Source of the DNA: Druceiella hillmani
Taxonomy: Eukaryota > Arthropoda > Insecta > Lepidoptera > Hepialidae
DNA: 64,000 nt
Assembly: GCA_039881145.1 (NCBI GenBank)
Contig: JAYKKI010000137.1
Coordinates: 2,840,501-2,904,500 of the forward strand
Direction of reading: 5' to 3'
Each line of letters starts with the position of its first letter. Within the stretch, counting starts at the first letter, position 1. Both the position numbers and the translations under genes were made by a program. The notes under the pieces are model-generated. The model had not been told where the DNA came from and did not search any database. It saw only the letters and a list, made by a program, of their open reading frames with translations. Shown here in pieces: positions 24,576 to 37,900 of this stretch.

Positions 24576-27500
24576 CAGAGATATAATTTCGCATATAAGT
24601 CATAGATCATTTATGCTTAAGCATATGTATTTGAATTTTTCCCTTGATACTTAAATAATTTGCTTCAAGTCTTATTTAGTAAAAGATAAAAATTTTAAAT
24701 ATTGTAAAATAAGTGGTGATTATATTCTTATTTCAATTATGCCTCAGGGTATTAATTTAACGATGGTGTCTTATATAATATTAATAATAATTTATACTGA
24801 ATTGGAAAGTAATTTAACAATAAAATTTGTTAAATGACATTAAATTCTTGTATGCATACATTCTTTTATTTGAAAACTATGCATAAGTGCGTAGACAAGC
24901 ATTTTATAAAACAGTAGCACTTTGTCATTAATGAAAAGATAATTGATTTAATAAGCTGTTGCAATTAAAAATGACACATTTTCAAGTACGAATATAATTT
25001 AAGTATAATATTGAAAGTATATAGTGTACATAAAAAAGTATTTACATGTGATGACACATAATTTTCAAAATGCAAATATATCACTAGTAACACGAATCTT
25101 TTACGAGTATCAAAATTATCGTATACTTGTTCAGAAACTCTTATAAATAGAATTGATGTTACGGTAAATTTTAGGCAAACCTTTGTAATAAATTTAGCTT
25201 AATTTTTTTATAATTTTAATATAATCAGTTGTAATGACACGGAGGATAAGAATATATTTTAAGAACATTTCAAATGATACCTTAAGATTGCATTATATAA
25301 AACTCTCATAAAAAAAATATTTTGGAATTTTTCGTCTTCGCGTTTCAATTGATACACTTTATGAATGAAAACAAATTATTTTCTATATTCTCACAGAAAT
25401 ATATTTAAATTTTTTATTATAACTAATCCTTTATTATGACAAAATTAATCTTGTTACATCAAAAGTTTTTGATTAAAACCAATGGGACTGACGCACGAAC
25501 CGATCCATCAGCTCCTCTTTGAGTGTTCTGATTTTTCCTTTTGTGGTAAAGAAAACAACAGTAACTTTTGTAGCCTGTTTTATTAGTGGCAGATAATAAT
25601 CAATTATATGAAACTAGAATTTGATTATGGACTTGGCTCTAATTAATAAAAAATACTCAAGTCAACCAATAAATTTACTATACATACCATTAGAATGAAT
25701 TATAAGATTCTTTAAACTATTTTTTAAGAATATAAAATTCTTTCTTTATTTTGTATAAGTGAAATTACTAAAGCAACCATTTAAAGTTTAACAACGAAGC
25801 CATTATAAAAATATTTTGAAAGAAACTAATTAGTCATGAAAATTATTCTAATGCAAGCACCATTTTATAGGTAAAAACTAAGACTGAGCATAGAAGCATC
25901 TAGCTATACTTTTTGTAGACACTTTGCATGAAATGAAATATTAATATTTACCATTAAACAATGTCACATACTGGCATGAATAAGTACCCTGCTGCCAAGA
26001 ATTTCTTAGTTTCTCAGCTGATTGTCGTACCATATTCTCATTATACAATATAGCACCTTTTCAAAAACAGTATTTCGTGACACCTTCAAGACAATCGTAG
26101 ATTGTTCTTTTGCTTCCTAGATACCGAGTCATAAAAGCGACAAGAAGAAAATTTTAATAATAACTCGTTTTGTTAATTTTTCCACCTCAATCACATCGTC
26201 ATCACAAAAGCACCCAAAATAGGGCATGAACAAGAGAACGAGTGTGCCACAGTAATCCAAGGAAGTCTGCAACATACTCGTACTTTAGTGTATAATCTGT
26301 GGGTTACTTGTAATAAAAAAAACAGTCCATATTAAAACAGTTTAGAATATAATATATTGATTGGCCGCCTTTTCAACGTAAATAGTAAGACAATTTTATG
26401 ATTATAGTATGTACTGTGACATATATTTATAAATAAAAAATTGAAGTTTACATTATTAGGTAAAAATTATTGAAACAATTTTGACAATAAGCCGATATAT
26501 TCTTAATTTCATTACTACTTACGTCTGATTCACTTGTATTCAATTCAGTTTTTTTCCGTTGTTTGTGTTTACACCATCGCCATTGTTGTGCATGTTGGTA
26601 ATTTTGAAAATACTTTTATGTCTCTATTTTCAGTTAAATCCTGCTTTGCAACTAGTCCAACTATAAAATATTTATTGTACCTTAGTTGTAAAAGACGAAT
26701 AGGCCGATAAAAATGAGTGTCGCGAGCTTATTTAAAGGGAATTTAAAGTTACCTCTACGTCGTTCTAACTATTGCATGCGCGCTCTTGGATCATGTTCAA
26801 TTTCTTGCAATACTTTTAATTCCTTATTTCAATTAGCAACACCATGATACTTCGGTCTTTTTATTCCAGCAATGCATTATAGGTTTGATCACATACTTAT
26901 TGTATGTGATTTTATCGATTTGCTTAAATTATGTAAAGTTCAATGACGTACACAATGAGTACACAAATGTTATGAAATTAATTTTCTTTATAACATAGAC
27001 AACAGAAGAAGATTTCAAGTCAAAAAGAAGTAAAAAAGAGATAGTTGTAGCTATGAATATTTCAATGTTCATATTATAGGTATCCTTGCTCACCTACCAG
27101 GTACAAATGGAATAGTATTGCTTTAACGCAAATCAGATTATTCCATTTCACATAGGAAATAGTGAAATTTTATAATGACACGACAGAATTATGTTAACGT
27201 TTACTGGTTTAGAGCAAGTGTCACGATTACAACTTAACATTACTTTCTAAAATTTTCATCTCAGTGAGAAAACTCAAGATAGATTGAAATATATGAAAAA
27301 TGAATGCGGTAAAATATTTAAATTAAATATAATTTGTAAATTTAAATTAAGTACAGTTAGCCTGTATTTATAACACTTGATTTTAATACAGGCGTCTAGA
27401 CTACTAGACAAGACAGAGTCAGTAGACAACCACAAAATACGAATTGTAGTTCATACTAATGAAAGCTAAGGTAAGTTGTGGTAGATTTTCCATTGAATCA

Positions 27501-30458
27501 CTTTCAGACGTCTGATGATTTGTCCATATGTCATTGGAATTACAATATTTATATAACAAGTGCTTCTTAAGATGTATGCTTTCCGGTTATTAACATACTG
27601 ACTTTTGGCTTAAAGAATAATATAATTTTGCGAACAGTATACTTGTGATATGTGTAAAAATTTTATATTTTGTTGTCGCTGTTGTCCTTAGTGCAACAAT
27701 ATAATAATTTTTATAATACTTTGACTATACTGTGAACGACTTCATCATATTCCTTGATTCTAGTTTTATTTCCATAAATTACGAGACAATAGAAGAGTTT
27801 ACTTTCTTTCGTAACTAACATTGCAATTTTAATGTTTACACTCTTTCAGTTATCACATTTGTTCTTTACGGAAACCACTCTCTCGACATTATTATTCCTA
27901 TCATAATCTTGGAATCTGTAAAAACAATAAATAGGAAACTTTTTATTGTAGATCCTTGTGTAAATATTTTTTTAGGTTGTTTGATATTTCTTTAGGCTTG
28001 TTCATCTCAATCATCTATAATAAAACAATATCATATTTATATTATAAAGTGGCAAGTTTTGTTAGTTTAATTTTTGAGATATAGTGTATATAATATGCAA
28101 TTTTTGAAAACTTGTAGTCAATGCAATCTAAATAGAAGAAAATTAAATATGCCACGTGTATTTGAGCTGTACGAGTTAAATATTTAAATTTTTTTTCCAT
28201 TTATATAAGGTAACATATCACAGACAACCAAAAAAAACTACAAAAAAAGGTTAATAACGCATGCCGCTAATTACTGTAAATTATATTTTATGACCATTAA
28301 GACTTTTTATTGTAAAATCAAAAGAAACTAATTAAAACAAATTAATTCCATCAAAATAATTTGTAAAATGTTTATAAATGATAGTGAAACTGCAAAAAGT
28401 TTCAGATGTTTATGACTAATCATTAGAAATTAATTGTTGTCAATTTGTTTATGTCAAAAAGTTGGACAGTAAAGTGCTACATTCAACACTGTGAAATGCA
28501 GCAAAGAAATAACAGTTTATAATTAATAAAAGAAAAAAAACGGTTAAAACAAAACGCAGTCATAGTCAACTTTGCTCGGGCAAATCGGGTCAAGCAGTTA
28601 GTAATGAATAAATAACAATATACTTGATGGAAAACTTGTTACGTTAACTGCCAATAATAAAAATAATATATAAAATAAATAATTAAAATTGTTGTGCCGT
28701 AATTTATTAAGGTGTAGTAAAAAGTAAAATTATTAAAATTACCTCGTTGCAAATTTGAAGTTTGTAAAAGTACCTTGTTAACTCTCCATTCATTTAATTG
28801 AATTAGCCGCGTTACAAAAATGTGTACACAGGTGGCCTAAATATTGTTATGATGGTATTACACGTTAGCTATTCATAAATAACATCTGTTAAAATTTTAG
28901 CATATGGGACTCCAATAAGTAGATTATACCTGGTCATATGATTTGAAACAATTTTTTAACACAAATATGTGTTAAATGTAATCTAGTTATGTAAACGGTG
29001 AAGAAATACTATGAAATGTTGCGTGATGAGTATCAGAACAGGGTTATAAAAGCGGAACAAAATTTCAAATAAGGTATTAGATCACGAATTGTTTAGGACA
29101 CAAACAAATTTGTTCGTGCTTGTGTCGAGGTTCCTAACTCATTATGATCTTGCAAAAGTAATGAAGGCTGTTAAAGAATCATTTAAAGGTGCCCCAGCCA
29201 AACTAGATACCCTTATAAAAAAATATTAAACGCCATGTTCGTCTGCTTATCTGTGAATCTATATATCACACTTATGGCGTATATTTTATTTGTAGACACT
29301 TATGGTTATTAGGCTGAAATTTAGCGTATTTATAACACATAAAAAGTGTTTTTGGATAACTTCCACTCAGGAAAAAATCATAGAGACTCAATGCAAGTAA
29401 TTAAAATTTTGGAAGGTAAAATTTAAAGACGATATTAATGGAATACGTATTTAGTTACTTAAAGAAATAATATATGAGGTGATAGTTAAACAGGTAGATG
29501 TACAAATATGAAAGAAACCAAGGAAAAAATATTTTCTCATTGTTTTTAATTTTTTTCTTTCCAATCTTAGATGGAATCGATTAAAACTTGCAACGTAAAT
29601 AGAACGAATTTGCACTTGGTCAAATTATCCTAGCGAATGCTGTTGATTGATGATTAGCAAAAAGTGGATTGTTTAACTCATATTCAAAACTGAAATCCGT
29701 AGACTCAATATTTTGTCGACCACTGTTTTAGATAGTTTTTGTATTATTATTTTACTTTTGATTTTCTCACCGTTAAAGTATCGAATTTCGACGTAACTAC
29801 GGACAACAGTTTCAAAATTTCACTATGAATAAAATATTAACCGATGATATAGAAGCCATATCTAATCGATACAGTTCAACGATATTCACAGATCTAAGTT
29901 TTAAGATGGCGGGTTTTGGAAATTTAAATTTGTTTCAGTTATTATACCAAAAAAGTTTATTAGCGTATTATATTGCATTTACTATTGGAATAACACAGTA
30001 ATACCTCAGGGACCAGCAAGAATTTAAGCATTAATATTTAAAAGTATCTTGCTGGAAGGTGCACCATAATTGTAATGAATATAATGAATCATTCGTGTTT
30101 GTAAAAAACTAACTACACCTCAAACTTGGTCAATTATCATTCTCTTTTTATTAGATGTAACTTGATGATTATATTTGTTTTCTTTTTTTTTTTGTATTAT
30201 TTTATTTCGGATGTTATTTTCGGACCATGAAGAATTTTTGATTTAGTGTGCTTGATGTGTCATAAATTGCGCAAGATTTTATTTTCAATAAGTTTCTTAA
30301 ATAAAAAAAGGAATAAAATAATATATAGTTGCAACTGAGGTTTCGTTGAATATAATTTCATAAACATCATTAACTAAGGTCATAATTCATAAAATCGCTA
30401 AACTGCGGAAATCAAAGCAGCAAAACACACAGTCCTCACTCAATGCAATGATTTTTTT
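24573..30458. other. 5.9-kb A+T-rich region, no gene recognised
   Basis: There is no open frame long enough to notice on either strand, no tandem repeat and no transposon terminus that I could recognise. The part around 29000-29230 is less biased and could be old transposon sequence. It may be intergenic or a long intron. Confidence 0.4.
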
Positions 30459-30500
30459 GTTGTAACTATTGCTGACAGTTCTGTCAGAAATAGTTACAAC
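30459..30500. repeat. Foldback with 20-bp arms and 2-nt loop
   Basis: Left arm 30459-30478 (GTTGTAACTATTGCTGACAG), right arm 30481-30500 (CTGTCAGAAATAGTTACAAC), with one mismatch. Outside the arms AATGCAA and TTGCATT recur in inverted order, so the symmetric unit may be longer, like a small MITE. Confidence 0.9.
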
Positions 30501-31024
30501 CAAATTGCATTATAATATCATATCCCTTCCATGTATCTCTACTTTTTCTGCCAAATGTGAACAAACATCAAATTTCAATTAATCGATCCATTTCTTTGTT
30601 TTTTCGGTGTGATGTATGCTAACTCTCATTTTTTGCAAATAATTATTCTAGAGTATGTTGTTTTTTTGCAGAAGCCGCCTTTGCTTCTTTTTCTCTTCTT
30701 GCTAGATCGTGAAATCGACATTTTTCAAGATTCATCAGGATTTTTCAAACTGCTCAAAATCATCTGGAAACATAGATTTCAGACAACCTATCACTCACAG
30801 TGTGCCGTTTCCAAGAATATTCCTTTCTGCACATTGTATATTTTAACCTACATCATTTTTTTTACGAACAAACTTTCTTTTTTCACAGAAAATCTCTAAA
30901 TTAAATTAGACTTTGGTTTCGTTTTATCACTATTTTTTACCCAATAAACATACAGTACGGAATAATTATTGTAGCAACGTAACAACAGGCTTGAAACATA
31001 ATAACATTTAGAAAACCAATAAAT
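30501..31024. other. Intergenic DNA, nothing recognised
   Basis: A 96-codon plus frame (30609-30899) is Phe/Leu/Ile-rich without a recognised motif. It ends in low-complexity DNA just before the Penelope-like tail. Confidence 0.35.
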
Positions 31025-31090
31025 CCATGGTCGTGGTAAAGAAATTAAAAAAAGTAGAAATAATACTACATCACGTAGTTTCATTTAATT
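31025..31090 (+). mobile_element. Penelope-like retroelement tail fragment (family member C)
   Basis: It reads GGTCGTGGTAAAGAAATTAA, then AGTAGAAATAATACTACATC, ACGTAGTTTCATTTAATT, nearly identical to the copy at 53051-53112. The hammerhead-like core upstream is not preserved; only the GGTC-GTGG segment around the expected cleavage site remains. The minus-strand open frame at 30896-31084 is a shadow of this element. Confidence 0.65.
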
Positions 31091-31251
31091 GCCAATAAAT
31101 CCAGTAAAGAACCTTTACGCAACGGGTATTTATAACGCACTAAATGAATAAAATTAAACAAAAAAACCTTTCAGTTTGGCCTCGACGTGACATTTTTTCC
31201 GTTGTACTTCCGTTTTAAAATATGCAGAAGCAGAACTAGAAGCGAATAACT

Positions 31252-31266
31252 ACATATATACATATA

Positions 31267-31336
<70 letters not shown>
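31252..31336. repeat. (TA)n microsatellite
   Basis: About 85 bp of alternating TA with ACATATATGATA at its left edge. Confidence 0.97.
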
Positions 31337-31337
<1 letters not shown>

Positions 31338-31989
31338 TAAATTCATAAGAATATTAAAAAGTATTTCGATCGTCCGAGCGATGTAGTTTCCATCTACCAC
31401 AAATATCTGAGTGCACTAAATCCAGCACTTTATGATTTTTGATCTTTTAAATTTAAGAGGTAATCGTCTTAATTAACCGTTAATGCAGATTTTAAATGTA
31501 AGTATTACTCTTCCTGGGTAATTGCACATCAGTAATAGCTATAATTATTTTTGGACGTAAAAATTTGTATGACCCAGACATTGTTGCACAGAAAAATTTG
31601 TATTTTTTCAATATTCGAAATGTTTTCAAGATTACTATATATATTTAAACTATATGTGTTGTTGTTTTAAATTAGCGACAGTCAAAATTTCAGTATTTTT
31701 TATAAAGCAACCCTGATTTTTATGCTTTACTTGACCGCCGTTAGGTTGGTTAATCAACAATAATTTTGTTATTAGTCGGTCACATTTAACATATTTACCA
31801 ACCTATATCATCATCGACGTAGAGACTCACCTAACCTTTTATCGTCGTGATAGGCCACGCCGTTTTTTACCACTGAATTTCAGTGACGTTTCCGATCCGC
31901 ATGAAATAGAGAAACCTACTTTTTTATGTGCATGGAGATTCCCAAGTCGAGCTACCGAGCTTTGGTACCATCGGATGTGCCGATGAAAT
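31337..31989. other. Spacer, possibly with 3' remains of the gag element
   Basis: On the minus strand below 31990 short coherent stretches continue from the gag remnant (for example LGNLHAHKKVGFSISCG near 31910), but no protease or polymerase motif was seen. Confidence 0.3.
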
Positions 31990-32300
31990 CAGTAGAGCAA
32001 TTTAAATTCTAATTATGTAAGTCTTCGAAAAACTTTAGTTTGTCCTCTGATCTGCATTCTGCCTCTATGTGACCAAATTTGTTACAGTTGAAGCACCAAA
32101 TATCTTATAAGGTATATGGATATATATAAGGATAGTCTTTATAAGGATTATATTTGTGACTTCTATCTTCATAATTTTAGGCAAGCACCTTCTTATTACT
32201 AATAATTGTTCTAACGTCTTGTAAAATTGTATTATTTAACTGAATCCGTATCTATTTTTATACCAGAGATTTTAATCGTTATGATCATTGGTTTGTATGA
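31990..32300 (-). pseudogene. Retrotransposon gag remnant with CCHC zinc knuckle
   Basis: Around 32100-32035 the minus strand encodes CFNCNKFGHIEAECRSED, an exact Cys-x2-Cys-x4-His-x4-Cys zinc knuckle as in nucleocapsid regions of Ty1/copia- and Gypsy-type gag proteins, where it binds the element's RNA. Upstream in the same frame are DVRTIISNKKVLA and, after a stop, further protein-like sequence, a layout usual at the end of a copia-type gag. At least two in-frame stops break it. No LTR, protease, integrase or reverse transcriptase was identified nearby, so class and full extent are uncertain. Confidence 0.6.
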
Positions 32301-32373
32301 TTCTAGTAGAGCGAAGAGTAAATTATTCCGAGCTACTCGTTTTCCACCGCAAACCTGATAATCCAAAGATTTG

Positions 32374-32398
32374 TGTCGTAGTCGTAATGACTACGACA
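32374..32398. repeat. Small inverted repeat (10-bp arms)
   Basis: TGTCGTAGTC (32374-32383) and GACTACGACA (32389-32398) with a 5-nt loop. It sits at the edge of the gag remnant. Confidence 0.8.
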
Positions 32399-32675
32399 AA
32401 GTAAACTCCTGTTAAAGTAGACTTCTCTATTTTGTCATTTCGCAAGAATTTTTGTACACAGATCTCTGGGCAAACATACGCGAATGAGAGTTCCCGACTT
32501 TCCTTACCCTCCGAACTTCTTGGATATAAACATAAAATTACATATAAAGTAACAAAAATTATTTCTTTCCTAGTCTCCAAATTATCGTTTGGATTAATTG
32601 ATTCACTATTTTCAACATAGTTCTTCTTCGTACTAAAGGTACGTTTTAGCAAAAAAACATTCACTTGTCATTCAC
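32399..32675. other. Spacer with an unassigned minus-strand frame
   Basis: A 113-codon frame (32664-32323, minus) directly precedes the gag remnant and could be its decayed N-terminal part, but nothing gag-like is recognisable in it. Confidence 0.25.
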
Positions 32676-32750
32676 GTGTATGTCATTTTGACTACGTCTT
32701 TGTCTTTTTTTAAGTGTATGTCATTTTGACTACGTCTTTGTCTTTTTTTA
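32676..32750. repeat. Two-copy tandem duplication, 38-bp unit
   Basis: The unit begins GTGTATGTCATTTTGACTAC and ends in a T-run. It is repeated at 32676-32713 and 32714-32750 with essentially no differences, so the duplication is recent. Confidence 0.95.
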
Positions 32751-33486
32751 CTATTCGATTTCTGTGTCTATAACCTTGAATGTTGAATTATGAGTCGGTG
32801 AAACTCCATGGACGATAATTGAGGTATTCCTAGATGATGATGAATCCAACAAAATAGCCACCACAACTCTTGCATTGGAATTATGGTTTTAATACTCTTC
32901 AGGGTAGACTATTAAAATTACACAGGGAAAGGCAATGTTACCACAGACTAAATATTTTAACATCAGTAATACATATAATTGGCTTCGCAACTGTAGTTTC
33001 TTTCTTGTCATCTGATAGTTAATCTTAATTGAAATAAGATGAGATACTCAACAAATCAAGCTAGAAAACTAAGATCCTACAAAACTGCGTCCAAACGACT
33101 TATATAAAGTCCAATTTCGTGCGTTTCTATCCCATTATTTAGCTAAAATTGCCTGATCAGACACATAATTTATATATTTTCACACGTACTATTTTAATTT
33201 CGTGGATTTGCGGTATTCGACATCGATGTGAGCGTTACCCAACGGTTAACAACATTTACACCATTTATAATTACAATGAAGCCATCTTTATCTGGATAAG
33301 GTCTGTTTTAGTGTGGATAACTGTCGTCACTGGTATTGTTTCTCATACACGGTAACTTATGATTCAAACTTGGACAAGATAGGGTATAATGATAGATCTC
33401 ACTACTTTGATCTCGAACCCCCATTTGAAGCCTTTGAGTATTGAATTTTGAAAATATTTGCTTCAAATCTAACCTCAGAATATAAG
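32751..33486. other. Spacer, nothing recognised
   Basis: A 68-codon plus frame (33149-33355) has no recognised domain and no sign of splicing. Confidence 0.35.
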
Positions 33487-34705
33487 GAATGTTTTCTGAA
33501 AATTAAAGAACTATTTGACAATGTTAATTAATTTTGGAATAAACTCCACCTTTTCTCCTTTTCTTTAAAGTAGATTTCTAAAAGTGTATTAAATATTTAT
33601 TTTTAGGGTACTTTAAGAAATATTCTAATTAGGAAGAGCATTTAATCTTATTACAAACAATTTTTAATTTTATGAAAACTGTCTAAATTATATAAGGGAT
33701 ATTCTCTCCAAATTAAAAAAATCTCCTTCAAAATGTTGCTCCAATAAAAACTATGAACCCCATTTTACCCCTCAGGGGTAGATTTAGAAACTAAAATCTA
33801 TCAGGTACGAGTAGAACTTGCAGTACCAGGCTTTCATACACATTTCTCTACTTATAAGTATTCGACAGTACATATAATTTCTATAAAATTATTTATAAAT
33901 ATACATTTGTCACAACGTAAATATATTACTTACAATATTTTCCACAGGCGTCAAAACTTCAAAAATTATGAGATCAGGATAATCATTCTAGTTTTCTTAT
34001 AGACTTCCCTTCAGCTTTTATCAACCCTCTCTTTTAAGGTTTTTGTCTCAGACATTAAGTTTGGGCAGAAATAAAACGGGTGGAGGGAATATTCTAATTT
34101 TGCATATTAATTTAAATAAAATTTAGTATATATAATTTAAAGACAAGAAAAATTAATTTTAAATTTGTTACTAAAACACGCTTTTGAAATTATAGCAGAT
34201 ATGAACATAAAAATAAAAATTTTACACCCTTATTCACCTTCTCTTTAGTTTACAGATATATAAATATTTTAAGAAAGTTAGCACCTGCAGAATATTTGAT
34301 TTAATAAGATATATCACTATGCCAAATTTCAAGTTTCAACGTCACATATTTCCTCAGAAAATTGGCTGTGAATATAGAAAAAAGTAAACATCTTGCAAAT
34401 TATGTCTTTCATATAGTCAAAAATATATGAAAACTGGAACCATTGATACAGTTCTACATTTAGAATTATTCTACAATCCTTGCGTAGACTTCTAAAAACT
34501 TATAGTTTTCATTATTTTGTGTTGAATATTTTCAGGAAAAAAGTGAGGGAAAGTTTTTTGGCATATTTTTCAATATATCTTTTAAAACATAATAACAGAA
34601 GTTGTGAAAAAAGAGAGCTGAATTTGAGGCCCTTGTAATTACCCTTATCAGAAGATGTCTTAAACTATGTAAATATATAAATAAATAAAATAATATTTAT
34701 AAATT

Positions 34706-34793
<88 letters not shown>

Positions 34794-34985
34794 TTCACAC
34801 AAATATTTGGTATCAAGAAAATTCTAGCACTTCGTTGCCCTACACTCCCCCTTCTTCCTCCCAAATTCCAAACCAACATTTTTGAGTTTTAGGTATGATA
34901 TATGTGGTTTAATATATGTCATTACTATGCCAAATTTCTAGTTCCTGCGTCGAGCGGTTTCAAAGTAAAACGGCTCTGAGAGACT
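33487..34985. repeat. Diverged interspersed repeat segments
   Basis: Segments around 33490-33580 and 33695-33800 are related ('GGATATTCTCTCCAAATTAA', 'CCCATTTTACCCCTCAGGGG', 'GTAGATTT' and variants). 'ACTATGCCAAATTTC' followed by similar sequence occurs at 34316 and 34924, 608 bp apart. The homology is patchy. It resembles decayed non-coding interspersed repeats; I cannot name the family. Confidence 0.4.
34705..34794. repeat. (TA)n microsatellite
   Basis: About 90 bp of alternating TA with ATGTAT and TTTATAT interruptions. Confidence 0.97.
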
Positions 34986-37900
34986 GACACATGCGTGATC
35001 TTATCACCTTTAAATTATTTATTTACAAAATACTTTCTTTAAGTTTGTGTTAATAAAACTATCTAACGTGTTTCTCTATAAAAATATTGAATCGGATTTC
35101 AACTCGTTAGGAGCAGGATTTTTCTAAAAAATCATTTTTATTTTATTTCTACTTGAGGATGTTTACATCACCTTTTCAAAAATTTCAACCTTTAAGTTCA
35201 GACTGGGCTTTTATAGATCATCTAGTCAAAAAGCCTGTCAGAGTCGATAATGAAACGAAAGATAAACGAAGATAATCTATTTAATGTTGAATATCCATTT
35301 TTCGAAGTTAATTAATAATATTACATAGAGAAAACTCCAAGCAAAAGAAAAAATATTTGCAAAAGCTTAAACATTTATTTGTGTAGTAATATTTATTTGA
35401 CATGGAATTTTTGCTAACCTCTAACAGTTTAATTTAACGATAAATACATTTGACATCAAATATAAGTAACAAATATTTCAGTCAATTTAGGTTTACCACC
35501 TACGATGATGTCATCTAAGCCAGTTAGCCATTTCTTTGACAGTTCAAGCGGTTAATTATTTTCTGGACATTTTCAATTAGGTTCTGTTACAGGCCACGGT
35601 GTTCCAAGGCATCGTGACTGCATGATTGCGGGAAATTATTGGGTACATAAATAAATATTTTTGTAAGAAGACAAAATTCAACATTTGAAAAATGAAATTC
35701 ACAAAAGTAACGTCAATGTAAAATATTTAAAAAGAAATTGGTAGAAAACAAAATGAACATAATCATATCGCCTTTTTTACAGATATCGTAGAATTTTCCA
35801 TCATAACTTCTCACTCATATGATAATTAATACAAATGATAATGGCGGATTCTCATGAACAAATAAAATAAAAAATCTATAATACTCTTGAGTTAGTTAGA
35901 ACAATATAAAAACTAAGAGAAGGCTTTCAAAATTGCTTCGAATCTCACTTCCTCATGTTTATACTCCGCTAAAATGACATGTTTGAGATGGTAGTAAAAT
36001 GTTAACTTTATTCAGGAACGTTGACACCGTATGATTTACTTTTTTAGGTTTTCATTCAATATTCAATTCAGTCTATATATTGTATTTTGAGTTTCAAAAT
36101 CGAATAAACTCGTCTTAGATTTTTTTTACTCTAAAGTATGTAATACCAAAGTCTATTTTCAGGATTTTTTGGATAGGTTCCAAGTTTTAAAGTTATAATT
36201 TATCTATTGTAATACTTTTATAATACCAGTATATGTCACTAATTCAATTTCAGAATTTCATTGAGTTAATCAATTTATCACAACACGTAGACTAATGAAA
36301 AAAATTGTGCATTTGGTCTAAATTGTTGCGCTGTAAAAACTTGGTTGACTGGAAAGGAAAACTTTACGACCTTAATTATATATTTGGAAACATTAAGTAT
36401 ATAAACGCTTGTCACAAATTCCTGTTGATAATTCCTAGTAAGTAACTTATTTTATAAACGAATATTTGTATTTTGGTTTAAAATTATTTATATTAGTTTT
36501 CTTATCAGCGCTATAATTTATTTGAATTGTCGACATTTTCGAACTCTACTTATTAAATAAGTTTTAGTCATAATTTCGTCATTGACATAATTTAATATGA
36601 TTTAACTAAAAAATAAATGTTAGAACCAAATAAAACGCGAACTTCTCAAAAATCGTACTCCAAAAATTTAAAATCGCACAATATTTACATCAGTTTGAGA
36701 GAGAGTAATAACGATAAGTGAAAAAAGCTCTCGTTAGCCCCTGCAACATATATCATAAAATGTTTTTCAGCCGAAAAAAATTTCATTTATTTATTTTAAA
36801 AATGAATGGGCAATTCTTAAGACATAATATGAAATATGCAATACAAATAGAGATTATAAAAAAAATCCAATTTAGTTAAGTATGTAACAAAGGTGTTCAT
36901 GAAACATGGTACCTTTTTCATATCAAAAGAATACAATAACCATCATGCTATAACAGAAACAAACTAACAGCGTATATCAAATATAGGTTAGGAAATAATA
37001 TTGACATAAATAAACATAGTTACAAGTAAGTAACGTAAAACAAAAGTACACCAAGTTCCGCGCAACTCCGCTATCCATCAATCAATTTGTATTAGAAATA
37101 AGCCCGTGAGAATTACTTGTGTAACAGGTAAGGGGTTAGAGCTGAAACATCTACCCATTTAACAAAACGACTCATTGTTGTCTGTACCTGTACATTTAAA
37201 AACGTGAAAAATTGTTATTCGTTGATTGAACAGAAGACGACTAATGACGCTTTCGTTTTACCAAGCTCGTGTCTAAATAAAATATGGAAATAAATGTGAT
37301 TGGGAATAAGTCAACCTCAATGATTGACTTTGGTGTAATACAATATGTTAGGGGTAAAATTTTCTCAGCACCCGTCATCGATTTCAAATGTACGAAAGAT
37401 TCTCATACATAAAAATAATCTTCCTTTACACAGCATAAACCAATTTTTAATCTTTTTATAAATTTTTATAAATAAAACATTTACATTCCTGGTCATAAAT
37501 CTACAATAACGCACCAATAAAGTAAACGAGGATAACAGTTTTGTAAATAATTGGAAATCTGACATTCCGTTAGTTCAAAAGTTCTTTTTTTAATTTGAAG
37601 CTGAAATTGTAATTATGTAAATTGTTTTTTCTACAAATTTATTGTCCATCGATACACCGCCACATTCTTTCTCTTTTTATTTTATCTTGAATTTTTTTTT
37701 TATTTCTTTCATTCTCTTAATTATTTATTTAAATAAGTCACTTATTTCGTTATCGACAAATATACTGCAAACACAACGAACTTATAAAAAGATACATATT
37801 ACACTTTCCGAAACTAATGAAAATATGAATTAGATTAATAAAACAATTTATTGGAGTAAATTAATACGACAATATACAAGTAAATGGTGTAAAGTGGGGA

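Noticed and set aside
31025..31060. Third hammerhead core in the copy at 31025-31090
   Set aside because: Only GGTCGTGG near the cleavage site is kept; CUGANGA and stem II are not found upstream.
32323..32664. 113-codon minus-strand frame as an independent gene
   Set aside because: It shows no domain, lies directly upstream of a gag remnant, and reads through an inverted repeat; more likely transposon debris or chance.
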